From CAVSWN01 sp046728115 (GTDB taxonomy: Bacteria > Acidobacteriota > Vicinamibacteria > Vicinamibacterales > CAVVIG01): a DNA stretch of 21,827 nucleotides. A model generated the notes under the pieces. It did no database searches. It saw nothing but the letters and a program-made list of their open reading frames with translations, and was not told where the DNA came from. A program made the translations under genes and the position numbers. Shown piece after piece: positions 8,299-18,144 of the stretch (position 1 is the first letter of the stretch; each line of letters begins with the position of its first letter). The stretch is from NCBI GenBank assembly GCA_046728115.1, contig JBKPDW010000477.1:1-21827 (forward strand), given 5' to 3'.

Positions 8299-8442
8299 AT
8301 GTCAGTTCCTGGGAGCATTTTACGCGTGTCAAGCGCCGGGCGCATCTGTTCGGAACCGGACGCTGTGCCCCTTGGCGCAAGTCGTGCAGAATAGGCAGGT
8401 GAACAAGTGCGACCGCCGACCCATCGGCGGCGTCCAACCTGT

Positions 8443-9006
8443 ATGCGGTTGATGAGCCTGGTATTTGTGGCCTGTCTGGCGGCGAGGCCCGTGTCCGCCC
8501 AGGACCCGCAACCGCCCTCCACCGTGGACAAACCCACCGAAAGCCTGAACTTGCCCGTTTCGCTCGAGAAGATCAAAGAGGCCCTGCTGCAGCCCCCTTC
8601 CCAGCTCTCCTTGCGGACGCTTGACGAAAGTCCGACGTTCAGGGTGCAGATTCTCGAACGCCAGAAAATCGAGGAGTTGCTGGCCACGTTGAACTTCAAG
8701 AGCTCGCCAGCGCCCGGCGGTGGGTTGTATGGATACGAACAGCAGCGACAGATGTTTCCAGCCGTCGACAATCCGCTCCGCCAGCCATATGCAGCGTTCA
8801 ATCAGGGAGAGCTCCTGACCATCCTGATCGAAAACCTGGTTGGAAAATATCTCGCCGGAAAGGCGATCAACGCCGTGAGCAGTGCTGAACGCGCCCGTGC
8901 GGAGACCGCAGCGAAAGAAGAGGTGCGCGCAGCCGTCGCTCGCTATTGCGAGGCGCAACCCAACGGAGGCGCGGGCATTCAAATCTGCAACACCACAATC
9001 AGATAG
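8443..9006 (+). CDS. Secreted protein of unknown function
   Basis: A 187-residue product starting with a Sec-type signal peptide (MRLMSLVFVACLAARPVSA, cut before QDPQPP). The mature part has an amphipathic segment VSLEKIKEALLQPP, a charged stretch TFRVQILERQKIEELLATL, a GGGLYGYEQQRQMF segment, a helical region ELLTILIENLVGKYLAGKAIN, and an Ala/Glu-rich helix before a C-terminal pair of Cys residues (RYCEAQ, QICNT). No catalytic motif is recognised. The ATG at 8443 is chosen because it places the signal peptide at the N-terminus; the frame is open for 12 more codons back to 8407. No strong Shine-Dalgarno is visible. It is probably periplasmic or envelope-associated. Confidence 0.72.
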   Translation: MRLMSLVFVACLAARPVSAQDPQPPSTVDKPTESLNLPVSLEKIKEALLQPPSQLSLRTLDESPTFRVQILERQKIEELLATLNFKSSPAPGGGLYGYEQQRQMFPAVDNPLRQPYAAFNQGELLTILIENLVGKYLAGKAINAVSSAERARAETAAKEEVRAAVARYCEAQPNGGAGIQICNTTIR

Positions 9007-9049
9007 ACCGATTCAGATGGTCCAGGACAATCCTGGAGCACCGACGGCG

Positions 9050-9235
9050 GCTTGCCTGGACCAACAGTGAGAAGCCGAAGCTCTTCGGCGGATCGCGGGA
9101 AGGCGTCGTCAGCGCGGGCGTCACCTTGCGCGTCAACATCCTCGGGTTCGCAGTCGGCGAGTTCGATTTCTCACGTCCCTTCCAGCGCCCGGCCGTGGCT
9201 GGGTCTTTTAGTTCAATTTGAGCCCAGGGTTCTAG
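9050..9235 (+). pseudogene. Remnant of an outer-membrane barrel protein C-terminus
   Basis: From 9050 to about 9190 one frame reads LAWTNSEKPKLFGGSREG, then VSAGVTLRVNILGFAVGEFD, then FSRPFQRP. At 9191 the reading continues in a different frame as GRGWVF, a TAG at 9209-9211, then FNLSPGF and a TAG at 9233-9235. Joined, this looks like the last strands of a large acidobacterial-type outer-membrane or surface-antigen protein, which typically ends RGW-Q-FNL-PGF; the internal TAG is one base from CAG (Gln). A frameshift plus a nonsense codon, and no upstream barrel, indicate a dead fragment. The family assignment is from memory. Confidence 0.6.
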
Positions 9236-9283
9236 AAAGCGGCCGGCCCTCTGGGAACACCTCCCCACTTATGCTATCCTTCT

Positions 9284-9299
9284 ATCCGGTTTTACGGAT
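9284..9299. promoter_or_regulatory. Inverted repeat overlapping the start of the second ArsR-methyltransferase gene
   Basis: ATCCG, GTTTTA, CGGAT forms perfect 5-bp arms and includes the first bases of the ATG at 9298. A direct repeat CTATCC-tt-CTATCC lies just upstream and could carry the -10 element. The position matches that of the palindrome at the metH-linked regulator, although the sequence differs. It may be an operator or chance. Confidence 0.3.
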
Positions 9300-10245
9300 G
9301 AACACGAGGACGCCTCAAATTCTCGACCATCTGTCAGCGCTGTCGGACCCGACCCGAAGCCGGTTGCTCCTGCTCCTCGATCGGCACGAGCTGACTGTGT
9401 CGGAGTTGTGCGGGATCCTGCAGCTTCCGCAGTCGACGGTCAGCCGTCATCTCAAGGCGTTGGTCGATGCGGGGTGGGCCTCCTCGCGCGCCGAGGGAAC
9501 GAGCAACCTGTATACGATGACAACGGCCGGCGAGCTGGATGGATCCGCTCGCCGGCTGTGGGGCCTCGTGCGGGAGCAGGTCGGCTCGACGTCGGCCGCG
9601 AACCAGGACCAGCGGCGGCTGCAAGCGGCTCTAACAGCACGGCGCAGCATGTCGCAGGAATTCTTTTCCTCGTCGGCAGGTCAGTGGGATCGGCTGCGCG
9701 ACGACCTGTTCGGCGATCGGTTTCATCTCGCGGCGTTCGCGGGATTCGCCAACCCGGACTGGGTCGTGGGCGATCTCGGATGCGGAACCGGATCCGTCGG
9801 CGCGGCGCTGGCCCCGTTCGTTGCGCGCGTCGTCGCGGTGGACGGATCGGCGGCGATGTTGCAGGCTGCGAAAAAACGTCTGCAGGGCTTCGGCAACATC
9901 GATCTGCGGCGCGGAGACTTGGAGGCGCTGCCGATCGATGACGCGCGGCTCGATGCGGCGACGATGATGCTGGTCTTGCATCACGTGCCGGAGCCGCAGC
10001 GGGCGCTGGCCGAAGTCGCGCGTGTGCTCAAACCAGGTGCGCCGCTCATCCTGGTCGACATGCTGCCGCACGATCGCGAGAACTATCGGCAGCAGATGGG
10101 CCACGTGTGGTTGGGTTTTTCGGAAGAGCACATTACGAGACTGCTGCGCGAGACGGCCTTCGATGGCGTTCGAGTAGTACCGATGCCACCGGAGCGCAAA
10201 ACGAAAGGACCAGGATTGTTCGTGGCAGCCGGAACGCGGGCTTGA
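9298..10245 (+). CDS. ArsR-type HTH regulator fused to SAM-methyltransferase domain (ahcY-linked)
   Basis: Likely regulator of SAH recycling. Of 315 residues, about 1-95 are an ArsR-type winged helix (LSALSDPTRSRLLLLL, ELCGILQLPQ, recognition helix STVSRHLKALVDAGW). Residues about 150-315 are a class I methyltransferase fold with motif I VGDLGCGTGSVG, the acidic loop VVAVDGS, and a VLHHVPEPQRALAEVARVLKPG segment. The double-Cys ELCVC motif of arsenic sensors is incomplete. ahcY follows after about 100 bases on the same strand, suggesting control by SAH, the AhcY substrate, as in SahR. The ATG at 9298 places the HTH at the usual distance from the N-terminus; an in-frame ATG at 9271 would add nine residues. 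It has the same architecture as the regulator at 5989-6957 but is clearly diverged from it, so the pair are old paralogues, not a recent tandem copy. Confidence 0.9.
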   Translation: MNTRTPQILDHLSALSDPTRSRLLLLLDRHELTVSELCGILQLPQSTVSRHLKALVDAGWASSRAEGTSNLYTMTTAGELDGSARRLWGLVREQVGSTSAANQDQRRLQAALTARRSMSQEFFSSSAGQWDRLRDDLFGDRFHLAAFAGFANPDWVVGDLGCGTGSVGAALAPFVARVVAVDGSAAMLQAAKKRLQGFGNIDLRRGDLEALPIDDARLDAATMMLVLHHVPEPQRALAEVARVLKPGAPLILVDMLPHDRENYRQQMGHVWLGFSEEHITRLLRETAFDGVRVVPMPPERKTKGPGLFVAAGTRA

Positions 10246-10265
10246 AGCCAGTGCGACGCAGGCCC

Positions 10266-10309
10266 GATCTTCGACTACGCTCAGGTCATCCCGAGCAACC
10301 GTCGATGGA
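10266..10309. repeat. REP-like intergenic hairpin element
   Basis: TCGAC (10271-10275) pairs with GTCGA (10301-10305), and GCTC (10279-10282) with GAGC (10293-10296), around the loop AGGTCATCCC. The words TTCGACTACGCTCAGG and GTCATCC-GAGC match a short palindromic repeat I recall as scattered between genes in many environmental bacterial genomes. It lies between the regulator stop and the ahcY ribosome-binding site, so it would be in the mRNA if the two genes are co-transcribed. Confidence 0.55.
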
Positions 10310-10348
10310 TGAAAGGCGGCTGGGTGGGGCCGCGAAAGAGGAGAACCA

Positions 10349-11848
<1,500 letters not shown>

Positions 11849-12012
11849 CGGGTGCTTTGTCTCGCCCGACTCAGTACCGTCTGGGAACAGCCATCGACCG
11901 AAAAGTGCGCCAGCAATCAGGCGGAATCATTCTTCGCGCCCTTCGCGGTCAGCGCAACAAGGACTCGCGCGATTCCATCGGACACACGTCACGGAGCCGT
12001 GTGGCTTGTACA
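11849..12012. other. Convergent intergenic region between ahcY and the dihaem oxidoreductase
   Basis: Two convergent genes end here. The only structure seen is CACACG...CGTGTG (11983-12003), which overlaps a tighter CACGG-AG-CCGTG stem. Neither direction has a T-run after it, so no intrinsic terminator can be called. Confidence 0.35.
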
Positions 12013-13602
12013 TCAGCGCGACCGTGGCGAAAACGTCCTCAGGCTCTTCAGAAACGCGACGATGGCGTCCTGATCGGCAGCCGGACGCGCTTTGAAGGCG
12101 TCCCGCGCTTCCTGGGCCTCGCTCCGTCCGGGGCTGCCTGTCGGGGGAGGCGCATCCTCCCCGTGCAGGAGGATGGCTTCGCGCAATGTGCCGGCGCGAT
12201 TGTCGTGCAGCCAGGGTCCGGTGTTGCCGGCACCCCATAGCTCCGCGGTCAGGAACTGGTCGGCTGGGATCGTCACGGGCTTCCCGTCGTACTTGAGAGC
12301 CTGGCCGTCGGCGCCATCCGATTCGTCGGGACCGGCGGGGTCGGCCAGCACGCGTCCCATTGCGTGCCGCTTCAGATCGCCGTAGAGGTGAATGATCGCG
12401 CCGCCGCCGGTGCGCCGATCTGCGCGCGGCGTCAGTGCGTCCACGAGGACGTCGAACGCGAACGGACGCTTCGGGTCGTAGCCGGGATCGCGCGTCGCCA
12501 GCGTGCGGTCGTAATAATTCCCGTTGCCACGCATCGTCGGCTCCTCGAAGCGCGTGTTGTCCAGAGGCATGTCGGGCGTGTGACACGTCGCACAGCCGCT
12601 GGCAATGAATGCCGCGCGGCCCGCCTCGATTTGTGCGGCCTGCGCTGGCGTGGGCGGTTTCACAAAGCCGAGCGCGGCCAACTGCGAGAAGCTGGTTGGC
12701 GTCTCCAGTGCGGCGGTATAGACCGTGATGGCAGTGACATCGCCGACCGAGAGTTCCCGTTCGACGCCGTCGCCATCCAGGTCTGACGTCTTCTGGGCGT
12801 CCGGCGTCTTCCACCCTTCCTCTTCCGCGAGCATCCCCATACCAAAAGTCGCGGCTCCAACCGTGATGTTGCGGATGATTGGCGCGTCGCCCTTCCAACC
12901 CATCGGGCGCACGACGAGGTCCGGGTCGATGCCGACCACCCGCGAGACGTCGAACACGACCTGGCCATCCGAGCTGGCGGTTGCCGTGATTGCGCCGAAA
13001 GAGGTCCCTTTTGACGTCAACGCGCGTGTCACCCCCCTGCCGGGCGATGCCTTGGCATCCGCCGCCGCCGCGGCACGCGCAGCCTGCAATTCCTCGGTCA
13101 TTTCCTGCGCGAGCAGCTGAAGGATCCCATCACCGAACGGCGAGATGACCGACCGTACGTTGAAGGGCGCCTGGCCTTTCCCCGCGATATCCCGTGCGAC
13201 GCTGCTGTGCGCGAGGCCCGCGGAGGCGACAGCGGGCGCATTGTGACACTCGGCGCAGCCCTGGGCCGTTGGACCTTTGGGGCCAATCGGCGCGAACCGT
13301 TGGACATGACTGCCATCGGGGCGAACCGCGATGCCTACGCCGTCGAGGCCGTTGAAGGAGGCATGGAACAGGAGCCGCCCCGCCTCGAACAGGCGGTTGA
13401 ACGTGTAGCGCCCGGCGGCGATGTCCGCCGACTCGACGTGCGCGGCCAACGGAAATGCCGGCCGTTCCGCAAGGTCAATCTCTGGGAGGTGTTGCGCCGT
13501 CTTTCGGGGCTGTGGAGATCCGGATTGGCCACCGGTCGGCACCGATCCGGCGAGTACCAACGCTGTGGCAAAAGCAATCAGCCAGCGAGTCGACACGATC
13601 AT
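12013..13602 (-). CDS. Dihaem c-type cytochrome, DUF1111 (thiol oxidoreductase-like) family
   Basis: Exported redox protein related to MauG and cytochrome c peroxidases. It has a Sec signal peptide (MIVSTRWLIAFATALVLAGS, with a likely cut near GGQSG) and two covalent haem sites: CAECH (Cys116, Cys119, His120) and CATCH (Cys337, Cys340, His341). The middle has the family-typical RFAPIGPKGPTAQGCAECHNAP and NVRSVISPFGDG. The C-terminal part has AELWGAGNTGPWLHD and a GTLREAILLHGEDA segment, as in this family. The start at 13602 gives 529 residues with GAGG upstream; the frame is open back to 13695, but that extension lacks a signal. The gene lies 92 bases behind the GntR gene. I see no functional tie to uronate use. 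The electron donor and substrate are unknown. Confidence 0.88.
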   Translation of the reverse strand: MIVSTRWLIAFATALVLAGSVPTGGQSGSPQPRKTAQHLPEIDLAERPAFPLAAHVESADIAAGRYTFNRLFEAGRLLFHASFNGLDGVGIAVRPDGSHVQRFAPIGPKGPTAQGCAECHNAPAVASAGLAHSSVARDIAGKGQAPFNVRSVISPFGDGILQLLAQEMTEELQAARAAAAADAKASPGRGVTRALTSKGTSFGAITATASSDGQVVFDVSRVVGIDPDLVVRPMGWKGDAPIIRNITVGAATFGMGMLAEEEGWKTPDAQKTSDLDGDGVERELSVGDVTAITVYTAALETPTSFSQLAALGFVKPPTPAQAAQIEAGRAAFIASGCATCHTPDMPLDNTRFEEPTMRGNGNYYDRTLATRDPGYDPKRPFAFDVLVDALTPRADRRTGGGAIIHLYGDLKRHAMGRVLADPAGPDESDGADGQALKYDGKPVTIPADQFLTAELWGAGNTGPWLHDNRAGTLREAILLHGEDAPPPTGSPGRSEAQEARDAFKARPAADQDAIVAFLKSLRTFSPRSR

Positions 13603-13694
13603 CGTCTGAGCCTCGGTTGAAGGGAAGAGGGGCGCAACGTTTATCACGCGCCGAGCGTCATCGCAAGCGAGAAATCGCGGCAAGAGGTCCGGCA

Positions 13695-14465
13695 TCAGCG
13701 GACGCTGCGGCGCTGCCGACCCGCACGCGGCAACCGCTTCGCCCGCTCCTGGGCCTGATGCGCTCTGGCCAGCAGCAGGTGCTGGTTCATTGCGCGCCGC
13801 GCTGCCTCGGGATCACGCGCGCGGATGGCCTGATAAATCTCACGATGCGCCTCGGCGGCATCGCGCAGGTCGCGATCGGAAGCCTGCTCGGCCGTCTTGC
13901 GCCGCTGCTCATAGTACTGGGTCGATACCATCTCGACGACCGCCGCCACAATGGGATTGCCCGAAGCCGCAGCGACGATGCGGTGGAAGGTGATGTCGTG
14001 CACGAGAAACCGCTGGGGATCGTCCATCGTCGCAAACAGACTCGCCACTTCCTCGGCGAGCGAGGCGATGTGATCGGGCGTTGCGCATTCGGCCGCCAGG
14101 CCGGCCGCACCGACTTCGAAGATCCGGCGCGCGTCGTACATCTGCGCATGCGTGAAGTCGTGCAGCGCCGCCATCAGGCTGAGCGGCTCGGATCCAAGCG
14201 CGGGAGGACCGGCCGGAATGTAGGTGCCCGATCCGTGGCGCGACTCGACGCAGCCCATCGCCGCGAGGGCATGCAAGCCCATTCGAAGGGTTGGACGGCT
14301 GACGCCGATTTGTGCCGCCAGATCGCGTTCCGGCGGCAGCCTGTCGCCCGGGCGCAGCTCCTTGCGCACGATCAACCCCCGAACGTACGACACGACCTGT
14401 TCGGAGCCGCCTTCGCCCGTGCGATCGGCGTGTCTGGATCGTCGCGGCGAGGACATACGCGCCAT
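13695..14465 (-). CDS. FadR-type (FCD) GntR-family transcriptional regulator
   Basis: Probable regulator of the adjacent pectin/uronate genes. Of 256 residues, about 20-90 form a GntR winged helix (LRPGDRLPPERDLAAQIGVSR, TLRMGLHALAAMGCVESRHGSGTYI). About 105-240 form an FCD ligand domain with the Asp/His set that usually binds metal and a carboxylate effector (HDITFHRIV, AEAHREIY, MNQHLLLARAH). The ATG at 14465 lies two bases after the TonB-receptor stop (TGA-TC-ATG), so the two are co-transcribed; another ATG nine bases on is also possible. The frame is open upstream to 15023 only as an antiparallel shadow of the receptor. Known FCD relatives (UxuR, ExuR, KdgR types) respond to uronates or their metabolites. 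The exact ligand here is inference. Confidence 0.92.
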   Translation of the reverse strand: MARMSSPRRSRHADRTGEGGSEQVVSYVRGLIVRKELRPGDRLPPERDLAAQIGVSRPTLRMGLHALAAMGCVESRHGSGTYIPAGPPALGSEPLSLMAALHDFTHAQMYDARRIFEVGAAGLAAECATPDHIASLAEEVASLFATMDDPQRFLVHDITFHRIVAAASGNPIVAAVVEMVSTQYYEQRRKTAEQASDRDLRDAAEAHREIYQAIRARDPEAARRAMNQHLLLARAHQAQERAKRLPRAGRQRRSVR

Positions 14466-14467
14466 GA

Positions 14468-17400
14468 TCAGAACGTCACGCGCAAGCCAATCTGCATGTC
14501 GCGAGGGTTGTTGCGGTCCTGGTTGATGAACCCAAACGTGGAATTCCGCGGATTCGTGTCGGGATTCCACAGAACGGTGTAGTTCAGCGCGTTGATCCAC
14601 TCGAACCGCAGCTGCACTTTCACGCCATGCGGCACCGAGAAGTTCTTGAAGAGTCCCATGTCCAGCAGATGCAGCTGATGGGTCCGCACATCCGGAAGCG
14701 TCGATGGGAAATAGCGCACGTTGTTGCCGAGCTGAATGCGCTGATCGTTGCGCTGCTTGACCGGATCGTCCGCGCCGTTGGTCTGGACGGCCGCATCGTG
14801 AAAGTAGAAGCACGACACGTTCCAGGCCGGCACGTCGAGGCCGAGAATCTTGCCGTCGACCGTCTTGCCGATGTTCGAGACGAGCGACGTCGGATCGCCG
14901 CAGCTCGAGTCGTAGTAGACGCTGTTCCACGTCAGCGGAAATCCTGATTGATACTGATAGGTGCCGCTGACCTGCCAGCCGCCCAGAACCGTATCGATCG
15001 GGCCGCTCCACCCGCGACCCCAATGATGCTCACGTCCGAACGGGAGCACGACGCTCGAGCCCACCGAAAGCCGGTTCGGCCGGTCGTTGAGCGACACGCG
15101 ATCCTCGAGCACATCCTGCTGCGGATTCAGGTTTTTCAGGCGGTCGCGCGTTCTCGATCGCGTGTACTGCACTGTAAAGGAGTTGCCGCCTGCGAAGCGG
15201 CGCTCCAGCTGCGCGGTGCCGGCGTGGTACGAGTCCGATCCCGTCTGCTGCTCGATGCCGAACGTCCCGAACTCCGGGAACGGCCGCAGCAGCTGCTGGC
15301 GCTGGACGGTCGCGCCGTTGATCGTGCTGCCCGGAAGCAGTCCCGCAAACGGATTCGTCACCTGCTGCGTGAGGAACGTCTCATTCGCGGGGTCGCGAGA
15401 ACGCGAAGTCGAAAGGTACTGGAAGGGGATGCTGTTGATGTCGCGGAACACGGGCAGGTTCGTGCCACGCGATCCGGTATAGGTGAACGCCGTCACCCAT
15501 CCGGATCCGAAATCGTGCTGCACGCTCACTTCCCAGCGCGTGTAGTACGGCGAGCTGCGGTCGCCGCCGAGAAGATTGTTGGTTGCCTGAGGGCCGCCGC
15601 CCGCCGGAGAGTTGCTCGTCAGATTCTGTCCGAGCGAACTGGCCAACCCGTTCGACGCGCCCACCGGCTGCACGAGCCCGCCGGTGGGAATGGGATTCGC
15701 CAGCGTAGCGCCCGTGAAGGTCAAGCCGTTGTCGTTGGTCGTCAACACCGGCGTGCCGAGCGAGAAACCCTGCTGATTGATCACGTCGAAGAACAAGTCG
15801 TACGAGAACAGACCGAGACCGCCGCGAACGACGGTCCGGTCGTTGAGGAGGTACGACACGGCGCCGCGGGGCAGCGGCTTGAACAGTGTGTTGTACGTCG
15901 CGCCGTCCGCGAAGAGCAGGCCTCCCGGCACCTTGAAGCTGCTGACTGGGATCTCGGGGACGGGATTCTTCGCATAGGCAGCCTGCGCCGCCGCCTGGAT
16001 CGGATTGGAGACCGACGCATCGAACCGCGCAAGATTCCGGTTCTCCGCTTCGCTCATGCCGGGGTTCATCTCGAGCCGCATGCCCAGATTGACGGTCAGC
16101 CTGGCGTTGACGTGCCAATCGTCCTGCAGGAAGAGATCGTGATACTGCTGCCTGAACTCGCCCGGGGCAGCGATCTCGAATTGACTCGAGGTGGTCCCCG
16201 GCGTTGCGACGTTACCGCTCGCTACGGTCGGCAGCCCGAGGAGGAACTGCGCCCAGGACTGCGCGCGATCGTTCAGGGCCGCGGAATTGTTCGCGCGGGT
16301 ATAGGCACCGTTGAACGGGAAGCGTCCTCCCGGAAATCCGTTGTTGACGATGGTCCAGCGCTGGAACCGCATGTCGTATCCGACGCGCGTCGTGTGGGCG
16401 CCCCAGATGCGTGTGAGCGTCGGCGCAACCGAGAGGGTGACCATGGGCCGGTTGAAGCCGTCGCCGAAGTCGGATCGCATCGATCCGAGCGACGCAATCG
16501 TCGAACCGGAATTCGTCGTGCTGAAGCTGCCGAAGGTAAAGAACGGCAGGTACTGGAAGCCGTTCATCAGCTGAATGGCGGTGGGTGAGAATCCCAGCGT
16601 CGCTGGGTCGAACGTCTGCGCCGGATCGCGATATTCGCCGAAACGCGAGAAGCTGACGCGGCTGTCGAATAGCAGCTTGTCGCTGATCGTTGCCGTGTAG
16701 CCGCCGTTCAACCCGAGATTCGTCCGATAGTCGAAGCCCTTCGTCACGGCGAATCCGTTGACGACGCCGCCATCCGTCGCGTTCGATGCATCCTGCGCCC
16801 AGTTGTACCGATCTTCGCGACGCTTGTTGAAATAGCCCGTACCGAAGAGGCGGTGCGACGAGGTGATGTTGTGATCGATACGCCCCATCACGGCGTTGTA
16901 GTCGTACGGACGCAGCTGGTTGGTGAAGTAGTTGCTTTCGGTGCCGGGACGATTCGGCAGCGGGTAGAATGCCGCGTATGCCGCCGCGACGGGGCTGATG
17001 CGGCCAGCCGGAATCTGGTTGCCGTCGAATTGCGTCCGCGCACCCGTCGATCCGGTCGCCGTGAACGGGTCGTAGATGGGCGTCGTGAACTCGTTGAAAT
17101 CGCCTCGCCGCATCTTCTCGGTTGGCACGGTGTAGGTGGCGGGCTCGGGCTGAACATCACGGAGGTGTTCGAAGGACGCCAGGAAGAACGTCCGGTTCTG
17201 CGCGATCGGGCCGCCCGCCGTGCCCGTGTACCGGTTGTACTCGCGTGTCGGTTTGGTGCCGCCCGCGCGCTCGGTCAGGAGCGGGATCGCCGTGCGACTG
17301 CCGTCGCGGTTGAAGTACGCGCCGACTCCATGGAGCGCGTTGGTGCCACTCTTGATGGCGACGTTGACGACGGCGCCGGCGGTGTGACCGGCCGACGCGT

Positions 17401-18094
17401 CGAAGGCATTCGTCTGCACCTTGAATTGCGCAATCGCGTCCGATGGCGGCGAAAAACCGACGCCGCGCGCGTTCGACACGTTCGGCGCGCCGTCGATCGA
17501 AAACTCGTTGCCCCCTTGCACGCCGTTGACCACGATGCCGCCGAGATTGGCGTTGTCGGCCGGGCGCGCGAAGTGCAGATCGGAGGCGTCCATGATGCCC
17601 GGCGCCAGGCGTGTGAGCATGTAGGCCGTTCCGTCGCCAAGTGGAAGCTCCGCGATCTGCTTGCTCTCGACCGTCGTTCCGGTAACGCCGGTTGTCGTGT
17701 TCAGCAGCGGCGTCATGGCAATCACCGTGACGGTCTCCTCCACCATCCCCGGCGCCATCGTGATATCTCGGCGCAGGACCTCGCCGACGCGAACCTCATT
17801 GCCCGGGTGAGTCACCTTCTTGAAGCCTTGCAGCTCGGCCGAGATCGTGTAGCGGCCCGTGTTGAGGTACAAGACCTGATAGAGGCCCTTTTCGTCGGTG
17901 ATCACTTCCTGCGAGACGCCCGTCTCCTCGTTCGTGACGGTCACCGTGACGCCGGGCAGCACGCCGCCCGACGAGTCGACGATCGTGCCGGTGATCGAGC
18001 CGCGGAAGTCCTGCCCGGCCGCGGGTCGGACGACGAGGAACGACGCGGCTGCGACGAGGGCGGGGAGCGCTCGGCGCGCCTGGGGTGACGGCAT
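14468..18094 (-). CDS. TonB-dependent outer-membrane receptor with carboxypeptidase-regulatory-like N-terminus
   Basis: Outer-membrane, energy-coupled receptor, 1208 residues. It has a Sec signal (about 1-29, MPSPQARRALPALVAAAS onward, cut near AAGQ). A CarboxypepD_reg-like Ig fold follows (about 32-115: GSITGTIVDSSGGVLPGV, TDEKGLYQVLYLNTGRYTI). Next come a plug domain (from about 120: EETVTVIAMTPLLNTT, GGIVVNGVQGGNEFSIDG) and a long barrel ending in an aromatic residue (IGLRVTF). The start is set by AGGAGG at 18101-18106, six bases before the ATG at 18094; a second ATG at 18100 is too close to that site. It diverges from the uronate operon, shares its regulatory region and is followed by the GntR gene, so uptake of pectin-derived oligouronides is the likely role. 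That substrate is inferred from context only. Confidence 0.93.
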   Translation of the reverse strand: MPSPQARRALPALVAAASFLVVRPAAGQDFRGSITGTIVDSSGGVLPGVTVTVTNEETGVSQEVITDEKGLYQVLYLNTGRYTISAELQGFKKVTHPGNEVRVGEVLRRDITMAPGMVEETVTVIAMTPLLNTTTGVTGTTVESKQIAELPLGDGTAYMLTRLAPGIMDASDLHFARPADNANLGGIVVNGVQGGNEFSIDGAPNVSNARGVGFSPPSDAIAQFKVQTNAFDASAGHTAGAVVNVAIKSGTNALHGVGAYFNRDGSRTAIPLLTERAGGTKPTREYNRYTGTAGGPIAQNRTFFLASFEHLRDVQPEPATYTVPTEKMRRGDFNEFTTPIYDPFTATGSTGARTQFDGNQIPAGRISPVAAAYAAFYPLPNRPGTESNYFTNQLRPYDYNAVMGRIDHNITSSHRLFGTGYFNKRREDRYNWAQDASNATDGGVVNGFAVTKGFDYRTNLGLNGGYTATISDKLLFDSRVSFSRFGEYRDPAQTFDPATLGFSPTAIQLMNGFQYLPFFTFGSFSTTNSGSTIASLGSMRSDFGDGFNRPMVTLSVAPTLTRIWGAHTTRVGYDMRFQRWTIVNNGFPGGRFPFNGAYTRANNSAALNDRAQSWAQFLLGLPTVASGNVATPGTTSSQFEIAAPGEFRQQYHDLFLQDDWHVNARLTVNLGMRLEMNPGMSEAENRNLARFDASVSNPIQAAAQAAYAKNPVPEIPVSSFKVPGGLLFADGATYNTLFKPLPRGAVSYLLNDRTVVRGGLGLFSYDLFFDVINQQGFSLGTPVLTTNDNGLTFTGATLANPIPTGGLVQPVGASNGLASSLGQNLTSNSPAGGGPQATNNLLGGDRSSPYYTRWEVSVQHDFGSGWVTAFTYTGSRGTNLPVFRDINSIPFQYLSTSRSRDPANETFLTQQVTNPFAGLLPGSTINGATVQRQQLLRPFPEFGTFGIEQQTGSDSYHAGTAQLERRFAGGNSFTVQYTRSRTRDRLKNLNPQQDVLEDRVSLNDRPNRLSVGSSVVLPFGREHHWGRGWSGPIDTVLGGWQVSGTYQYQSGFPLTWNSVYYDSSCGDPTSLVSNIGKTVDGKILGLDVPAWNVSCFYFHDAAVQTNGADDPVKQRNDQRIQLGNNVRYFPSTLPDVRTHQLHLLDMGLFKNFSVPHGVKVQLRFEWINALNYTVLWNPDTNPRNSTFGFINQDRNNPRDMQIGLRVTF

Positions 18095-18131
18095 GCACAT
18101 CCTCCTGCGGAATTTCAAAAAAGCGCAAAGA

Positions 18132-18144
18132 GGTATTACCACTT
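18132..18144 (-). promoter_or_regulatory. Candidate GntR operator, receptor side
   Basis: On the minus strand the site reads AAGTGGTAATACC, with GGTA-A-TACC as its palindromic core. It covers the -10 element of the receptor promoter. Compared with the site at 18244-18256 it matches at 11 of 13 positions. TGGTA-TACCA-like cores are common for FCD-type GntR proteins. Confidence 0.55.

Noticed and set aside
5989..10245. Arsenic or metal resistance operon, suggested by two ArsR-type HTH proteins
   Set aside because: The metal-binding double-Cys motif is missing, there is no arsC, arsM-like selenocysteine/Cys set or arsenite pump nearby, and the partners are metH and ahcY.
10246..10348. SAH riboswitch in front of ahcY
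   Set aside because: The only structure is the REP-like hairpin; I could not match the conserved core and pseudoknot of the SAH aptamer. A covariance-model search would settle it.
11983..12003. Bidirectional terminator between ahcY and the dihaem gene
   Set aside because: A hairpin is present but has no T-run on either side.
14466..15023. Upstream extension of the GntR frame
   Set aside because: It lies within the TonB-receptor coding region in another frame of the same strand and has no domain; the HTH begins just after the ATG at 14465.
14948..16588. 546-codon plus-strand open frame inside the TonB receptor
   Set aside because: Antisense shadow; composition is Arg/Glu-rich and featureless, and the receptor frame is well supported.
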